23,919 nt of DNA, taken from JADJNW01 sp033761835 (lineage in GTDB: Bacteria > Bacteroidota > Bacteroidia > Chitinophagales > Saprospiraceae). Made by a program: the position numbers and the translations under genes. This document shows positions 8,393 to 16,435 of the stretch, piece by piece (position 1 is the stretch's first letter; each line of letters begins with the position of its first letter). The DNA is taken from the NCBI GenBank assembly GCA_033761835.1, contig JANRME010000344.1:1-23919 (forward strand). The letters run 5' to 3'. The notes under the pieces were generated by a model. It saw only the letters and a list, made by a program, of their open reading frames with translations, was not told the origin of the DNA and searched no databases.

Positions 8393-9217
8393 ATGGATAT
8401 CAAATTAGACCGTGACCTCTGTTTTATGGATTTGGAAGCTACTGGCTTAAATGTAATCCGCGACCGCATTTTGCAGATCGGGATTATCAAGTATTTTGCT
8501 GATGGACGCCAAGCGGAGGAGTTGAATATGATTATTAATCCTGGGATTCCGATTTCTGAAGAGGCGATGCAGGTGCATGGAATCCTGCCTAAAGACGTGG
8601 CCAAGAAGCCTACCTTCCAGCAAGTAGCACAGAAAATCTTTGATTTTATTGGCAATGCTGATATTGCGGGCTATAATTCCAATCGTTTCGACGTGCCGAT
8701 GTTGATGGAAGAATTTGCCAGAGTAGGGATCGAATTTGATATGAGTCGCCGCCGGACTATTGACATTCAAAGGATCTTTTATAAAATGGAACCCCGCACA
8801 CTCAAGGCTGCGCTCAAATTTTATTGCGATCAGGATATGGAAGATGCTCACGATGCGATGGCCGATGTGCGCGCTACGGTGGAAGTATTCAAAGGACAAT
8901 TGGAACGCTACAAAGGAGTGGATTATCTGGATGAAGATGGCAATGTACAAAAAGCACCAATCAAGAAAAATATTCAGGAATTACATGAATTCACGAATGA
9001 TCAACGTTTTGTAGATGCAACTCAGAAATTGCGTTATGATCATAATGGTGTAATTGTTTTTAATTTTGGTAAATATAATAATCAACCGGCCGCGGAAGTT
9101 TTATCGCGCGATAAGCAATATTATAATTGGATTTTAAATAAAGAATTTTCCTCTCAAGTGAAGCAAATTGTTAAGAAGATTGTGAAAGAATATGAGAAAC
9201 AGCAGCGGAATGGGTAA
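8393..9217 (+). CDS. DEDDh 3'-5' exonuclease with ExoX-like C-terminal domain
   Basis: The 274-residue protein has a DnaQ-like exonuclease domain (about residues 1-175). All catalytic residues are visible: Asp13 and Glu15 in MDLEATGL, Asp100 in GYNSNRFDVPML, and His153 with Asp158 in DAHDAMADV. After a linker, residues about 220-265 (VFNFGKYNNQPAAEVL to YYNWILNKEF) resemble the small ExoX-like C-terminal module (FGKYKGK-type start, W-L near the end). Such proteins degrade or proofread 3' DNA ends in repair. It is not the replicative epsilon subunit in any provable way, as no polymerase partner is near. Between it and the next gene lies the octamer repeat. Confidence 0.9.
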   Translation: MDIKLDRDLCFMDLEATGLNVIRDRILQIGIIKYFADGRQAEELNMIINPGIPISEEAMQVHGILPKDVAKKPTFQQVAQKIFDFIGNADIAGYNSNRFDVPMLMEEFARVGIEFDMSRRRTIDIQRIFYKMEPRTLKAALKFYCDQDMEDAHDAMADVRATVEVFKGQLERYKGVDYLDEDGNVQKAPIKKNIQELHEFTNDQRFVDATQKLRYDHNGVIVFNFGKYNNQPAAEVLSRDKQYYNWILNKEFSSQVKQIVKKIVKEYEKQQRNG

Positions 9218-9221
9218 GAAA

Positions 9222-9269
9222 TGGAATAATGGAATGATGGAATGTTGGAATGTTGGAATGTTGGAATTT
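9222..9269 (+). repeat. octanucleotide tandem repeat (six units) before the mbnP operon
   Basis: Six consecutive 8-base units: TGGAATAA, TGGAATGA, three exact TGGAATGT, then TGGAATTT. The array starts five bases after the exonuclease stop codon and ends nine bases before the ATG of the first MbnP-like gene at 9279, so it fills nearly the whole leader. Arrays of this kind can gain or lose units by slippage, which here would alter promoter or leader length by 8 bp. Confidence 0.9.
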
Positions 9270-9278
9270 GGTGTTATC

Positions 9279-10160
9279 ATGCGATGGTACAATTCTTTTA
9301 AATCCCCCCATCCCCTCATCTTATGCTTGCTTCTTGCGCTCAATCTCAATCTTACATCTTGCTACGAACCCAAAGAAGGCTGTCTGGACATCAATGCCAC
9401 CAATTTTGCAGTAGATGCAGATAATGCATGTAATAATTGCTGCGAATATCCGATTTTGAAACTCGCATTTTTACATAAACTAAATAATAATAGCGAAAAT
9501 AATTTAAATTATAATGATTCTATTTACTTGGATGGCGCGGGTAATAGCTTTCGGCTCAAAAATATTCAGTTTTTTATATCCAATGTTCGATTAGTAAGAC
9601 CGGACGGCACAGAAGTGTATCCTTCAGATGCAATTGAAGTAGAAATCACCGAATCCGGTACAAAAAAAGATACGATTCTTGCAAATAATTTTGCCATCGT
9701 GAGCCGCAATATTTTCAACGCTTCTGCGATAGGTACTTTTGCTAATGGAGGCAGTTTTTCAAAAATACGTTTCACGCTGGGTTTGGGCGATTTATCTAAT
9801 CAAATTATTCCTACTTCATTGCCTGCCGGGCATCCGCTGCGCACAACAGGAATGTATGTGAATGCTGACTCTGGCTACGTTTTTAACAGCCTGGAATGGT
9901 ATAATGGCGCGAGCGATACGACAACGACTTTACTGAAAATTGCCACAGAATCTTATTTACGGGAAGTTGAATTACCGTTAATGCCGCCTGAAGTCAGTAT
10001 TCTTGAGGGTTTTGATATACGTGTAACGCTTCGGATCAATTATTTGACCTGGTTTTCTGATGTCAATTTAAAAACCGACGCTCCGGCAACGCTGGCGACA
10101 AAATTTGTCAACAACGCAGCAAACTCCATTGCTGTTATTTCCGTTCTTCCAGAGGAATAG
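9279..10160 (+). CDS. MbnP-like lipoprotein lacking the WxW motif
   Basis: From ATG 9279 the product has 293 residues. A lipoprotein signal ends at LTSC (Cys28). A Cys-rich GCLDINATN segment follows (34-42, then C51, C54, C55), like the GCTDxxAxNY modules of Bacteroidota surface proteins. The main domain matches the MbnP-like family: LAFLHKLNN, RLKNIQFFISNVRLV, IRFTLGLG, LPAGHPLRTTGMY and GYVFNSLEW. MbnP proteins are exported and bind copper after the partner MbnH oxidises a Trp to kynurenine. Residues 193-195 here are V-N-A where the neighbouring paralogue has W-S-W, so that site is missing. An earlier in-frame ATG (9192) would run through the repeat and precede the signal peptide, so I reject it. 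It is the first gene of a three-gene unit. Confidence 0.8.
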   Translation: MRWYNSFKSPHPLILCLLLALNLNLTSCYEPKEGCLDINATNFAVDADNACNNCCEYPILKLAFLHKLNNNSENNLNYNDSIYLDGAGNSFRLKNIQFFISNVRLVRPDGTEVYPSDAIEVEITESGTKKDTILANNFAIVSRNIFNASAIGTFANGGSFSKIRFTLGLGDLSNQIIPTSLPAGHPLRTTGMYVNADSGYVFNSLEWYNGASDTTTTLLKIATESYLREVELPLMPPEVSILEGFDIRVTLRINYLTWFSDVNLKTDAPATLATKFVNNAANSIAVISVLPEE

Positions 10161-10220
10161 TAACTTTTGTCACTGACTTTCCGTTCTTATCACCTTATTT
10201 TTGTTCAAAATAAAATTGCG

Positions 10221-10988
10221 ATGAAAAAATATTCCCTGTTTACTATATTAAGTAGCCTGTTATTAATGTCGGTTGATTGCGAAAGAGAAGAAACGCCGCT
10301 GGAACAAACAGGCACGTTAGAGCTTAATTTTAAAGGCAGTTTTGGCGATGAGTCATTAATGATGTACGCTAAAGATTATGCATATGAAGCAGGCATGAAA
10401 GTAAAATTTCAGTTATTTAGATTTTATTTATCTGATATAAGTGTAGCTAGATCCACCTTTGAATATAATACAATAATTAGTGATGTTGAAATCGTTGATT
10501 TTAAGGATATTCAGTCAGATGCTGCGGCGCAGAATGGCTTCACCGTTCGGATTAAAAATGTTCCAATTGGAAATTATATTGGATTAAACATGGGGCTTGG
10601 CGTTTCACCAAAGTTAAATAAGACGCAACCCGGTGATTATAGTTCTTCCCATCCTTTGAGCGGCAATTATTGGTCTTGGGCTTTGGGCTATGTCTTTACT
10701 AAAATCGAAGGAAATGCTGACGTGGACGGCGATGGACAATTGACAGATAAGCTTACTTTTCACGTAGGTGGCGATTCTTATTATCGAAATAAGGAATTTT
10801 CTAAGTCATTTAATATAAAAGAAGGCGAAACGACGCGCCTTGATTTTGAAGTAGATTTGCAACGTGTATTAGTTGCTGCGCCTGGCGATTTTCTTGATTT
10901 CCGTAAGGTGACAATTGATCATACGAATAATGTAGAAGTGGCAACCTTTATCAGCGATAATCTGAAAGAAGCGATTGAGATAAAATAG
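10221..10988 (+). CDS. MbnP-like lipoprotein with WxW motif
   Basis: From ATG 10221 the product has 255 residues with a lipoprotein signal ending in SVDC (Cys20). The domain matches the MbnP-like family: LELNFKGSFG at the start, KFQLFRFYLSDISV, IGLNMGLGVSP, SSHPLSGNYWSWALGYVFTK and FHVGGDSYYRN. Trp151 and Trp153 form the WxW seen in the conserved HPL...GY region and are natural candidates for MbnH-dependent oxidation. Asp-rich DVDGDGQLTDK at 168-178 looks like a calcium-type loop. The gene follows the first MbnP-like gene by 60 bp and precedes the peroxidase gene by 3 bp, so they are surely co-transcribed. The in-frame TTG at 10167 would put 18 residues before the signal peptide and is rejected. 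Confidence 0.83.
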   Translation: MKKYSLFTILSSLLLMSVDCEREETPLEQTGTLELNFKGSFGDESLMMYAKDYAYEAGMKVKFQLFRFYLSDISVARSTFEYNTIISDVEIVDFKDIQSDAAAQNGFTVRIKNVPIGNYIGLNMGLGVSPKLNKTQPGDYSSSHPLSGNYWSWALGYVFTKIEGNADVDGDGQLTDKLTFHVGGDSYYRNKEFSKSFNIKEGETTRLDFEVDLQRVLVAAPGDFLDFRKVTIDHTNNVEVATFISDNLKEAIEIK

Positions 10989-10991
10989 CCT

Positions 10992-12089
10992 ATGTGGCGC
11001 TTGATTTTTGTAGCGATAGGTTTTACCTTGATTTTGTTGGTGTTCACCAATTGTGCTCATCAGCAGGAGAGTAGCCTTACGCATATTCCGTATCAGCCCA
11101 AAACCGTTGATCCTCCAGTACTTTTGGGCGTTCCCGCTATGCAAATTCCAGCCGACAACCCTTTGACCGAAGAAGGCATTGCACTCGGGCGAAGATTATT
11201 TTATGATCCGATTCTTTCCAAGGATAGCACGATCTCTTGTGGCACTTGCCATCAACAAACACGCGGTTTTACAGATGGGAAAGCGCTCAGCAATGGTTTT
11301 GAAAATAGAGCAAGCAAGCGCAGTGCAATGTCGCTCGTCAACATTGGCTTTCACAATCAAGGTTTATTCTGGGACGGGCGGGCCGCTACGCTTGAAGCAC
11401 AAGCCATTCACCCTGTGCAAGATACACTTGAAATGAATCTGGAATGGATTATTGCAGAAGATCGTTTGCGTCAGCATTCGGAGTATCCGATTTTATTTAG
11501 AAAAGCATTTGGAATTGAGCGTAAAGAACAGATTACGAAGGATTTAGTCACTAAAGCTTTAGCACAATTCGAAAGAACGCTTATTAGTAAAGATTCAAAA
11601 TTTGATCGATTCAAACGCGGCGAAGTCGAGTTGACAGCAGCGGAAGCGCGCGGATTTACTATATTTTTTGACACTTCTGCGGTCTTACCGCATTCAGAAT
11701 GTGCGCATTGTCATATTGATCCTTTGTTTTCGACTTTGGAATATTTGAACAACGGTATCCAGGAAGTGCAAGGATTAGACGATTTTCCCGACAAGGGTAG
11801 GGGAGCGGTGACCGCGAATCGCTATGAAAACGGAACGTTCAAAGTACCAACCTTGCGCAATATCGCGCAAACCGCGCCGTATATGCACGATGGGCGATTC
11901 AAAATTTTGGAGGAAGTGCTCGATCATTATATTTCCGGTGGTCATTTTGCTGAAAATCTGAATCCCAATGTGCGAAAACTTTATTTCAGCGAGCGCGACA
12001 AACAAGATTTAATCGCATTTTTGAATACCTTGACGGATAGCGTGTTTTTGCAAAATCCAGCGTTTGGAAATCCGTTTTATCAGGAATAA
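10992..12089 (+). CDS. di-heme cytochrome c peroxidase family protein (MbnH/MauG-like), lipoprotein
   Basis: The 365-residue product starts with a lipoprotein signal ending at FTNC (Cys21). Two c-type heme sites are present: CGTCH at residues 83-87 and CAHCH at 237-241. A Trp (128, in LFWDGRA) lies between them, as in MauG and bacterial cytochrome c peroxidases. FKVPTLRNIAQTAPYMHDGRF (283-303) is the conserved C-terminal segment. bCcp enzymes reduce hydrogen peroxide, whereas MauG and MbnH oxidise residues of partner proteins. Placement three bases after an MbnP-like gene favours an MbnH role. I cannot tell the sixth ligand of the second heme (Met in bCcp, Tyr in MauG/MbnH) by eye. Confidence 0.88.
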   Translation: MWRLIFVAIGFTLILLVFTNCAHQQESSLTHIPYQPKTVDPPVLLGVPAMQIPADNPLTEEGIALGRRLFYDPILSKDSTISCGTCHQQTRGFTDGKALSNGFENRASKRSAMSLVNIGFHNQGLFWDGRAATLEAQAIHPVQDTLEMNLEWIIAEDRLRQHSEYPILFRKAFGIERKEQITKDLVTKALAQFERTLISKDSKFDRFKRGEVELTAAEARGFTIFFDTSAVLPHSECAHCHIDPLFSTLEYLNNGIQEVQGLDDFPDKGRGAVTANRYENGTFKVPTLRNIAQTAPYMHDGRFKILEEVLDHYISGGHFAENLNPNVRKLYFSERDKQDLIAFLNTLTDSVFLQNPAFGNPFYQE

Positions 12090-12152
12090 TAATCTTTTGT
12101 TTGTATTAGAAATCCTCAGAAAAAGAGACCTTTGCGCCAGCAAAAACATTAT

Positions 12153-12404
12153 ATGATTCAATTCATCGGTCTCTTCGCTGCGCTATTAACAACTGCTGCC
12201 TTCGTACCGCAAGCAATCAAAACGATCCGAACCCGATCCACCAAGGATTTGGCGGTATCCACCTACGCGATGCTATCGGCGGGGACTTTGCTTTGGCTGA
12301 GTTATGGTTTGTTAATCAAGGACATACCTTTGATTTTGGCGAACGCGATTACAGCGTCTTTGGCATCTACTATCTTGTATTTCAAGTTGATAGAAAAATC
12401 TTGA
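12153..12404 (+). CDS. SemiSWEET-type (PQ-loop) small sugar transporter
   Basis: From ATG 12153 the protein has 83 residues with three hydrophobic helices. A PQ-loop motif sits in the first helix (TTAAFVPQAIKTIRTRSTKDL, PQ at 19-20). SemiSWEETs form dimers that move sugars down a gradient across the inner membrane, and length and motif fit well. The in-frame TTG at 12132 would add seven polar residues; the ATG is preferred. The gene follows the MbnH-like gene by about 60 bp and may be read through from it, but no functional link is apparent. Confidence 0.88.
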   Translation: MIQFIGLFAALLTTAAFVPQAIKTIRTRSTKDLAVSTYAMLSAGTLLWLSYGLLIKDIPLILANAITASLASTILYFKLIEKS

Positions 12405-12441
12405 ATCCCTTTTCTAACTATCAAATAGTTCCAAATTTCTG

Positions 12442-12449
12442 TATCTTTG
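12442..12449 (+). promoter_or_regulatory. Bacteroidota -7 box for rimO
   Basis: TATCTTTG is an exact TAnnTTTG match followed by CAAAC, about 50 bp before the TTG start of rimO. The -33 position is T-rich but not a perfect TTTG. Confidence 0.55.
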
Positions 12450-12497
12450 CAAACTTTTTGCATAAATAAAGTGTACAAAAGCTCAAACGCATTATAG

Positions 12498-13808
12498 TTG
12501 AAAACAAAGACCTTAAAGAAAGATAAAGTCAACGTCATCACGCTGGGATGCTCGAAAAACCTGGTGGATTCGGAGAATATTATTACGCAACTGCGTGGTA
12601 ACCAGTATGATGTGGTGCATGATAGTAATGATGAAGATGCCAATGTAATAATCGTCAACACCTGCGGATTTATTGATCTGGCGAAGCAGGAATCGATTGA
12701 TACGATCCTGGAATATGCTGAAGTAAAAAAGCAGGGCGATATTGAAAAATTGTATGTAACGGGTTGCTTGAGTCAGCGCTACCGCGATGATTTGGCTTTG
12801 GAAATTCCTGAGGTGGATGCTTGGTTCGGCACGCTGGAACTGCCGCAATTACTGGCAAAATTCAATGCAGACTATAAACATGAACTCATCGGCGAACGCC
12901 TTATCACAACTGCCCCGCATTATGCTTATTTGAAAATTTCGGAAGGGTGTAATCGCACTTGCTCATTTTGCGCGATTCCATTGATGCGTGGGACACACGT
13001 CTCAAAACCGATTGAACAATTGGTAAAAGAAGCCGAAAGCCTTGCCCGACGCGGCGTGAAGGAATTGATGCTGATTGCGCAGGAGTTGACATATTACGGA
13101 TTAGATATATATAAAAAACGAGAATTGCCGAGATTATTAGAAGCTTTAGCGCAGGTAAATGGCATCGAATGGATTCGTTTGCATTATGCTTATCCGAGTA
13201 AATTTCCGACCGAAATTTTTGATGTAATTGCCACACAACCAAAGGTTTGTAATTATTTGGATATGCCTTTGCAGCACGCCAATAACGCGGTTTTGGATCG
13301 AATGCGTCGCCAGATTACCAAAGAAGAAACCATTGAATTGATTGAATTAGCGCGACAAAAAGTGCCGGGTTTGACCTTGCGCACGACTATGCTGGTGGGC
13401 TTTCCGGGTGAAACCGAAGCAGAATTCCAGGATTTATGCGATTTTGTACAGGAAATGCGATTCGACCGCCTCGGCGTTTTTCAATATTCGCATGAAGAAG
13501 ATACCCGCGCTTATGAATTGGAAGACGATGTGCCTGCGGAAGTAAAGGCGGAACGCGCCAATCGTTTGATGGAAATCCAGCAGGAAATTTCATTTGAAAA
13601 AAATCAAGAAAAAGTCGGCAAAACATTAAAAGTATTATTCGACAGGAAGGAAGGAGAATATTTTATCGGGCGCACCGAAGGTGACTCGCCAGAAGTTGAT
13701 AATGAGGTGCTTATATCTGCTAAAAATCAATATATTCGGATCGGCGACTTTGCGAATGTGCATATCACAGAAGTAACAGAATATGATTTATTTGGGGAAT
13801 TGGCATAA
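12498..13808 (+). CDS. rimO: ribosomal protein uS12 methylthiotransferase
   Basis: RimO is a radical-SAM enzyme that adds a methylthio group to an Asp of ribosomal protein uS12. The 436-residue product has the N-terminal cluster-binding domain with Cys18 (TLGCSKN), Cys56 (NTCGFID) and Cys90 (VTGCLSQRY). The radical-SAM motif CNRTCSFC is at 151-158 (Cys151, 155, 158), and a C-terminal TRAM domain covers roughly the last 70 residues. GCSKN and the CGFID context point to RimO rather than MiaB. The start is TTG 12498, since no ATG or GTG lies near and the MKTKTLKKDKVNVITLG beginning looks like Bacteroidota RimO proteins. Confidence 0.96.
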   Translation: MKTKTLKKDKVNVITLGCSKNLVDSENIITQLRGNQYDVVHDSNDEDANVIIVNTCGFIDLAKQESIDTILEYAEVKKQGDIEKLYVTGCLSQRYRDDLALEIPEVDAWFGTLELPQLLAKFNADYKHELIGERLITTAPHYAYLKISEGCNRTCSFCAIPLMRGTHVSKPIEQLVKEAESLARRGVKELMLIAQELTYYGLDIYKKRELPRLLEALAQVNGIEWIRLHYAYPSKFPTEIFDVIATQPKVCNYLDMPLQHANNAVLDRMRRQITKEETIELIELARQKVPGLTLRTTMLVGFPGETEAEFQDLCDFVQEMRFDRLGVFQYSHEEDTRAYELEDDVPAEVKAERANRLMEIQQEISFEKNQEKVGKTLKVLFDRKEGEYFIGRTEGDSPEVDNEVLISAKNQYIRIGDFANVHITEVTEYDLFGELA

Positions 13809-13835
13809 TTGCAACGATTTTTAGAAAATTGGTGT

Positions 13836-13843
13836 TAAATTTG
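13836..13843 (+). promoter_or_regulatory. candidate -7 box for the toxin-antitoxin pair
   Basis: TAAATTTG matches TAnnTTTG exactly, 13 bp before the antitoxin ATG. A TTG at 13809-13811 lies 24 bp upstream, slightly far for a -33 element. The implied leader would be very short. Confidence 0.4.
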
Positions 13844-13856
13844 AAAAAATAAGTTT

Positions 13857-14093
13857 ATGGGCGCTACTCAACATGGACTTAATCCGATTCAATTACACCT
13901 GCTCCGTCTTTTTGCTAAAGAGATGACTAACAAGGAATTAGAAGAAGTCAAAACTTTGCTAATGGAATATTATGACCAAAAAGTGAGCGAAGAAGTGGAT
14001 GCTATTTGGGAAAAACGCGATATGAGCGCTGAAACCATGGAAGAATTGTTAAATAAGCATATTCGGAGCCCTTATCGTGAAAGTGCTGATTGA
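13857..14093 (+). CDS. putative antitoxin of a PIN-type toxin-antitoxin pair
   Basis: A 78-residue, highly charged helical protein (LNPIQLHLLRLFAKEMTNKE near the start). It resembles small Bacteroidota proteins often found directly upstream of PIN-domain toxins. Its last 17 bases overlap the toxin gene, the usual arrangement for translational coupling. It should bind and silence the toxin and may autoregulate the operon. No classical DNA-binding fold (MazE/RHH/HTH) is obvious in the sequence, so the assignment rests mainly on context and general resemblance. Confidence 0.75.
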   Translation: MGATQHGLNPIQLHLLRLFAKEMTNKELEEVKTLLMEYYDQKVSEEVDAIWEKRDMSAETMEELLNKHIRSPYRESAD

Positions 14094-14490
14094 TACAAAT
14101 TGCCTGCTGGTCGCTATCCCTAGGAAATCTCCTTATCGCTGGTTGTATGATGCTATGAAGCAGGGTTTATTTACATTGGCGTTTACAAATGAAATCCTTG
14201 CTGAATATGAAGAACAAATTGGTGTCTTTTATTCACCTTCTGTTGCAGAAAATGTTTTGAAAACTTTAGTAAATATTCCAAAACTTGAAAAAGTAGAGGT
14301 TTATTTTAAATGGAATTTGATAACAGTTGATTTTGACGATAATAAATTTGTTGATTGTGCCATCGCTTGCAATGCCGATTATATTATTACACATGATAAA
14401 CATTTCAGAATACTTACCCAAATTGATTTCCCGAAGGTAAATTGTATTACAATCAATGAATTTAAAGAAGCTTTATATCCTTCATCCTAA
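14077..14490 (+). CDS. PIN-domain toxin, putative ribonuclease
   Basis: The 137-residue protein has the PIN-domain acidic set: Asp6 (VLIDTN), Glu39 (TNEIL), Asp93 (DDNKFVDCAI) and Asp107 (YIITHDKHF). This order fits the PIN family of putative toxin components (VapC-like), which cleave RNA with Mg2+. The start is GTG 14077 inside the antitoxin frame; no alternative ATG precedes the essential first Asp. The pair looks complete, in contrast to the broken pair at 18.0-18.3 kb. It converges on the barrel gene with only 12 bases between the stops. Confidence 0.88.
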   Translation: MKVLIDTNCLLVAIPRKSPYRWLYDAMKQGLFTLAFTNEILAEYEEQIGVFYSPSVAENVLKTLVNIPKLEKVEVYFKWNLITVDFDDNKFVDCAIACNADYIITHDKHFRILTQIDFPKVNCITINEFKEALYPSS

Positions 14491-14502
14491 AAATCTTATT
14501 AT

Positions 14503-15195
14503 TTAATTTATCAAAATTTTATAATTAATCGCCAAGCCCAATGAATATGGCTTAAAATCTGCAGGCGGATTATTCACACCGCTATTAGAACTCTCACCAT
14601 ATTTACTCATTGCAAATCGAAATATTGGTTTTATTTCAAGAATGGATTTTTTATTTATATCATAAGCCGCACCAAAAGCTCCAAATATGCTCCAGCCTCG
14701 CGGTTTTAATATCAAATTAGCATAAGAATCGGTAAGTTCATCATTCATATTTTTATCATATATAATACCCAATTCGGCCAAAAGCTTGATTCTATCGGAT
14801 TTTTTAATGGTGTATTGCACGCCAAAAGGAATACTCAAGTAATCAATGCCGATGGTATGCGTTTTTGCATAAGTGCCGGTGCCGGGAGAGGAAGTGATTT
14901 TTTCATGGAATCTCCGATTATTCCAAATCAAACCAGAAATAAGAGACCATTTTTCATTGAATTTTACATCGAATGAAACACCGATTTGCTGTCCGAATGC
15001 TCCACTTTGCGTCAAACCATAAGGGCCTTCAAATCCAGACACAAGGTAATCAATTGGCTTTGCTTGATGCGACCAGTCGGCGGTATATAATAATCCTACG
15101 CCAAATTTTATGTGGCGGAGCGAATCATATTCAGCATTTTGAGCAAAAACAAGAAATGGTAAAAGCGCAATTAAAAGGATAAAATTTTTTTTCAT
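14503..15195 (-). CDS. outer-membrane beta-barrel protein (PorT-like)
   Basis: The 230-residue product begins with a signal peptide (MKKNFILLIALLPFLVFAQ). It then shows alternating, aromatic-rich beta strands of a small barrel (KFGVGLLYTADW, IGVSFDVKFNEKWSLISGLIW, GIDYLSIPFGVQYTIK) and ends in YSLGLAINYKILIN. This matches the general outer-membrane beta-barrel or PorT-like group of Bacteroidota. The function is unknown; it could be a structural or adhesion porin-like protein. It stands as a single gene. Confidence 0.82.
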   Translation of the reverse strand: MKKNFILLIALLPFLVFAQNAEYDSLRHIKFGVGLLYTADWSHQAKPIDYLVSGFEGPYGLTQSGAFGQQIGVSFDVKFNEKWSLISGLIWNNRRFHEKITSSPGTGTYAKTHTIGIDYLSIPFGVQYTIKKSDRIKLLAELGIIYDKNMNDELTDSYANLILKPRGWSIFGAFGAAYDINKKSILEIKPIFRFAMSKYGESSNSGVNNPPADFKPYSLGLAINYKILIN

Positions 15196-15300
15196 GTCGC
15201 GTGTTTTGTAAGCAAGACCGTGAACAAGCTATTAAACGTTGTTCGATGGTTAATTCTTACATTCCGGCATGAAATTTTAAAATATCAGTTTTTTCTAATA

Positions 15301-16425
15301 TTATACTTTTATAAAAATCTTACGCCAATATAAAATCCAGGTTAATCCCAGTATAAATAAGACAAAAACAATGGCAAAAGTCAGCGACGCATTATAAGGT
15401 GATGTGAATATAGGCTCGAAAAGATGCGTATATATCCAACCCATAAGGTTTTGTTTTTCACCGTTTTCGATTGGAATTTTGATTAAAGCAGATAATTTTA
15501 CAATAAAACCAGACATTACATAAGCAAATAATGCATTTGTACCAAACACAACAAAAGGCTTGATCCAGGCTTTGTATCTCAATACATCGACCAACCAATA
15601 AACCAGACCCAAAAATAGCAGCGCGAGCCCACCGACATAAAGCACATAAGAACTTGTCCACAGTTTTTTATTGATTGGAAATAAAGGATTCCAGATTAAT
15701 CCAAGTGCAACCAAAATAGCGCCGATTGCAAAAATGCCCGTGAGTTTTTCGTAATGATTGCGATCTGTTTTGAGCCAAAGCCCAGTAAAGACGCCAATCA
15801 TACCCGTAACAATTGCAGGAAGCGTGCTTAATAAACCTTCAGGATCCCAAGTGACCGATTGCTTCCATAGATGATTGGTACCCAAGATGGTACGATCGAG
15901 CCAGGCACCGAGATTGGTTTCAGGTTGTAGATTTGGCGGATTGCCGTCAGGTACGGGCACAAGGGTCATTAAAATCCAATATAATAAAAGTAAACCTGCG
16001 CTTAATAAAACTTGCGTGCGCCAATTCTTGATATAAACAAAAATAAGAGAGCAGAAAAAATAAACCAGCGCGATGCGCGTGAGTACGCCTGGAATGCGGA
16101 TAGTGGCGAAATTGAATTTTGGGAAACCCGCTAAAAACATCGCTACCAGGAAAATGAGGATAGATCGGCGTAGAATTTTAAGCATAATTTGCTTACGATC
16201 AGCGCCTTCCGCGATTCGACGCCCCAGCGCTAATGGTATCGCTACGCCCATAATAAAAAGAAAAAATGGGAATACCCAATCGGTAGGCGTACTGCCATGC
16301 CATTCGGCGTGTTCCAATGGCGGATAGACATAACTCCAGGAACCTGGCGTATTCACTAAAATCATGCCTGCGATTGTGATGCCGCGAAAAACGTCTAAAG
16401 CCAATAGGCGTTTGGTTAGTTCCAT
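15301..16425 (-). CDS. HGSNAT/NagX-like membrane acyltransferase (DUF5009), copy B
   Basis: A 374-residue multi-pass membrane protein of the group related to heparan-alpha-glucosaminide N-acetyltransferase, in which an acetyl group is carried across the membrane to a glucosamine. Seen are LLALDVFRGITIAGMILVN at the start, HAEWHGSTPTDWVFPFFLFIMG (about 39-60, with the His at the place of the proposed HGSNAT active-site His) and about ten hydrophobic segments. It is the downstream copy of a tandem pair, ten bases after copy A. Both are probably on one transcript. The substrate may be an amino sugar from peptidoglycan or polysaccharide; that is inference. Confidence 0.85.
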   Translation of the reverse strand: MELTKRLLALDVFRGITIAGMILVNTPGSWSYVYPPLEHAEWHGSTPTDWVFPFFLFIMGVAIPLALGRRIAEGADRKQIMLKILRRSILIFLVAMFLAGFPKFNFATIRIPGVLTRIALVYFFCSLIFVYIKNWRTQVLLSAGLLLLYWILMTLVPVPDGNPPNLQPETNLGAWLDRTILGTNHLWKQSVTWDPEGLLSTLPAIVTGMIGVFTGLWLKTDRNHYEKLTGIFAIGAILVALGLIWNPLFPINKKLWTSSYVLYVGGLALLFLGLVYWLVDVLRYKAWIKPFVVFGTNALFAYVMSGFIVKLSALIKIPIENGEKQNLMGWIYTHLFEPIFTSPYNASLTFAIVFVLFILGLTWILYWRKIFIKV

Positions 16426-16435
16426 GTTTCAGGTT

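Noticed and set aside
9222..9269. CRISPR-like repeat array
   Set aside because: The units are 8 bp and contiguous, with no spacers and no cas genes.
9192..9278. Longer start of the first MbnP-like gene overlapping the exonuclease
   Set aside because: The extension is translated repeat sequence ahead of a good lipoprotein signal peptide beginning at 9279.
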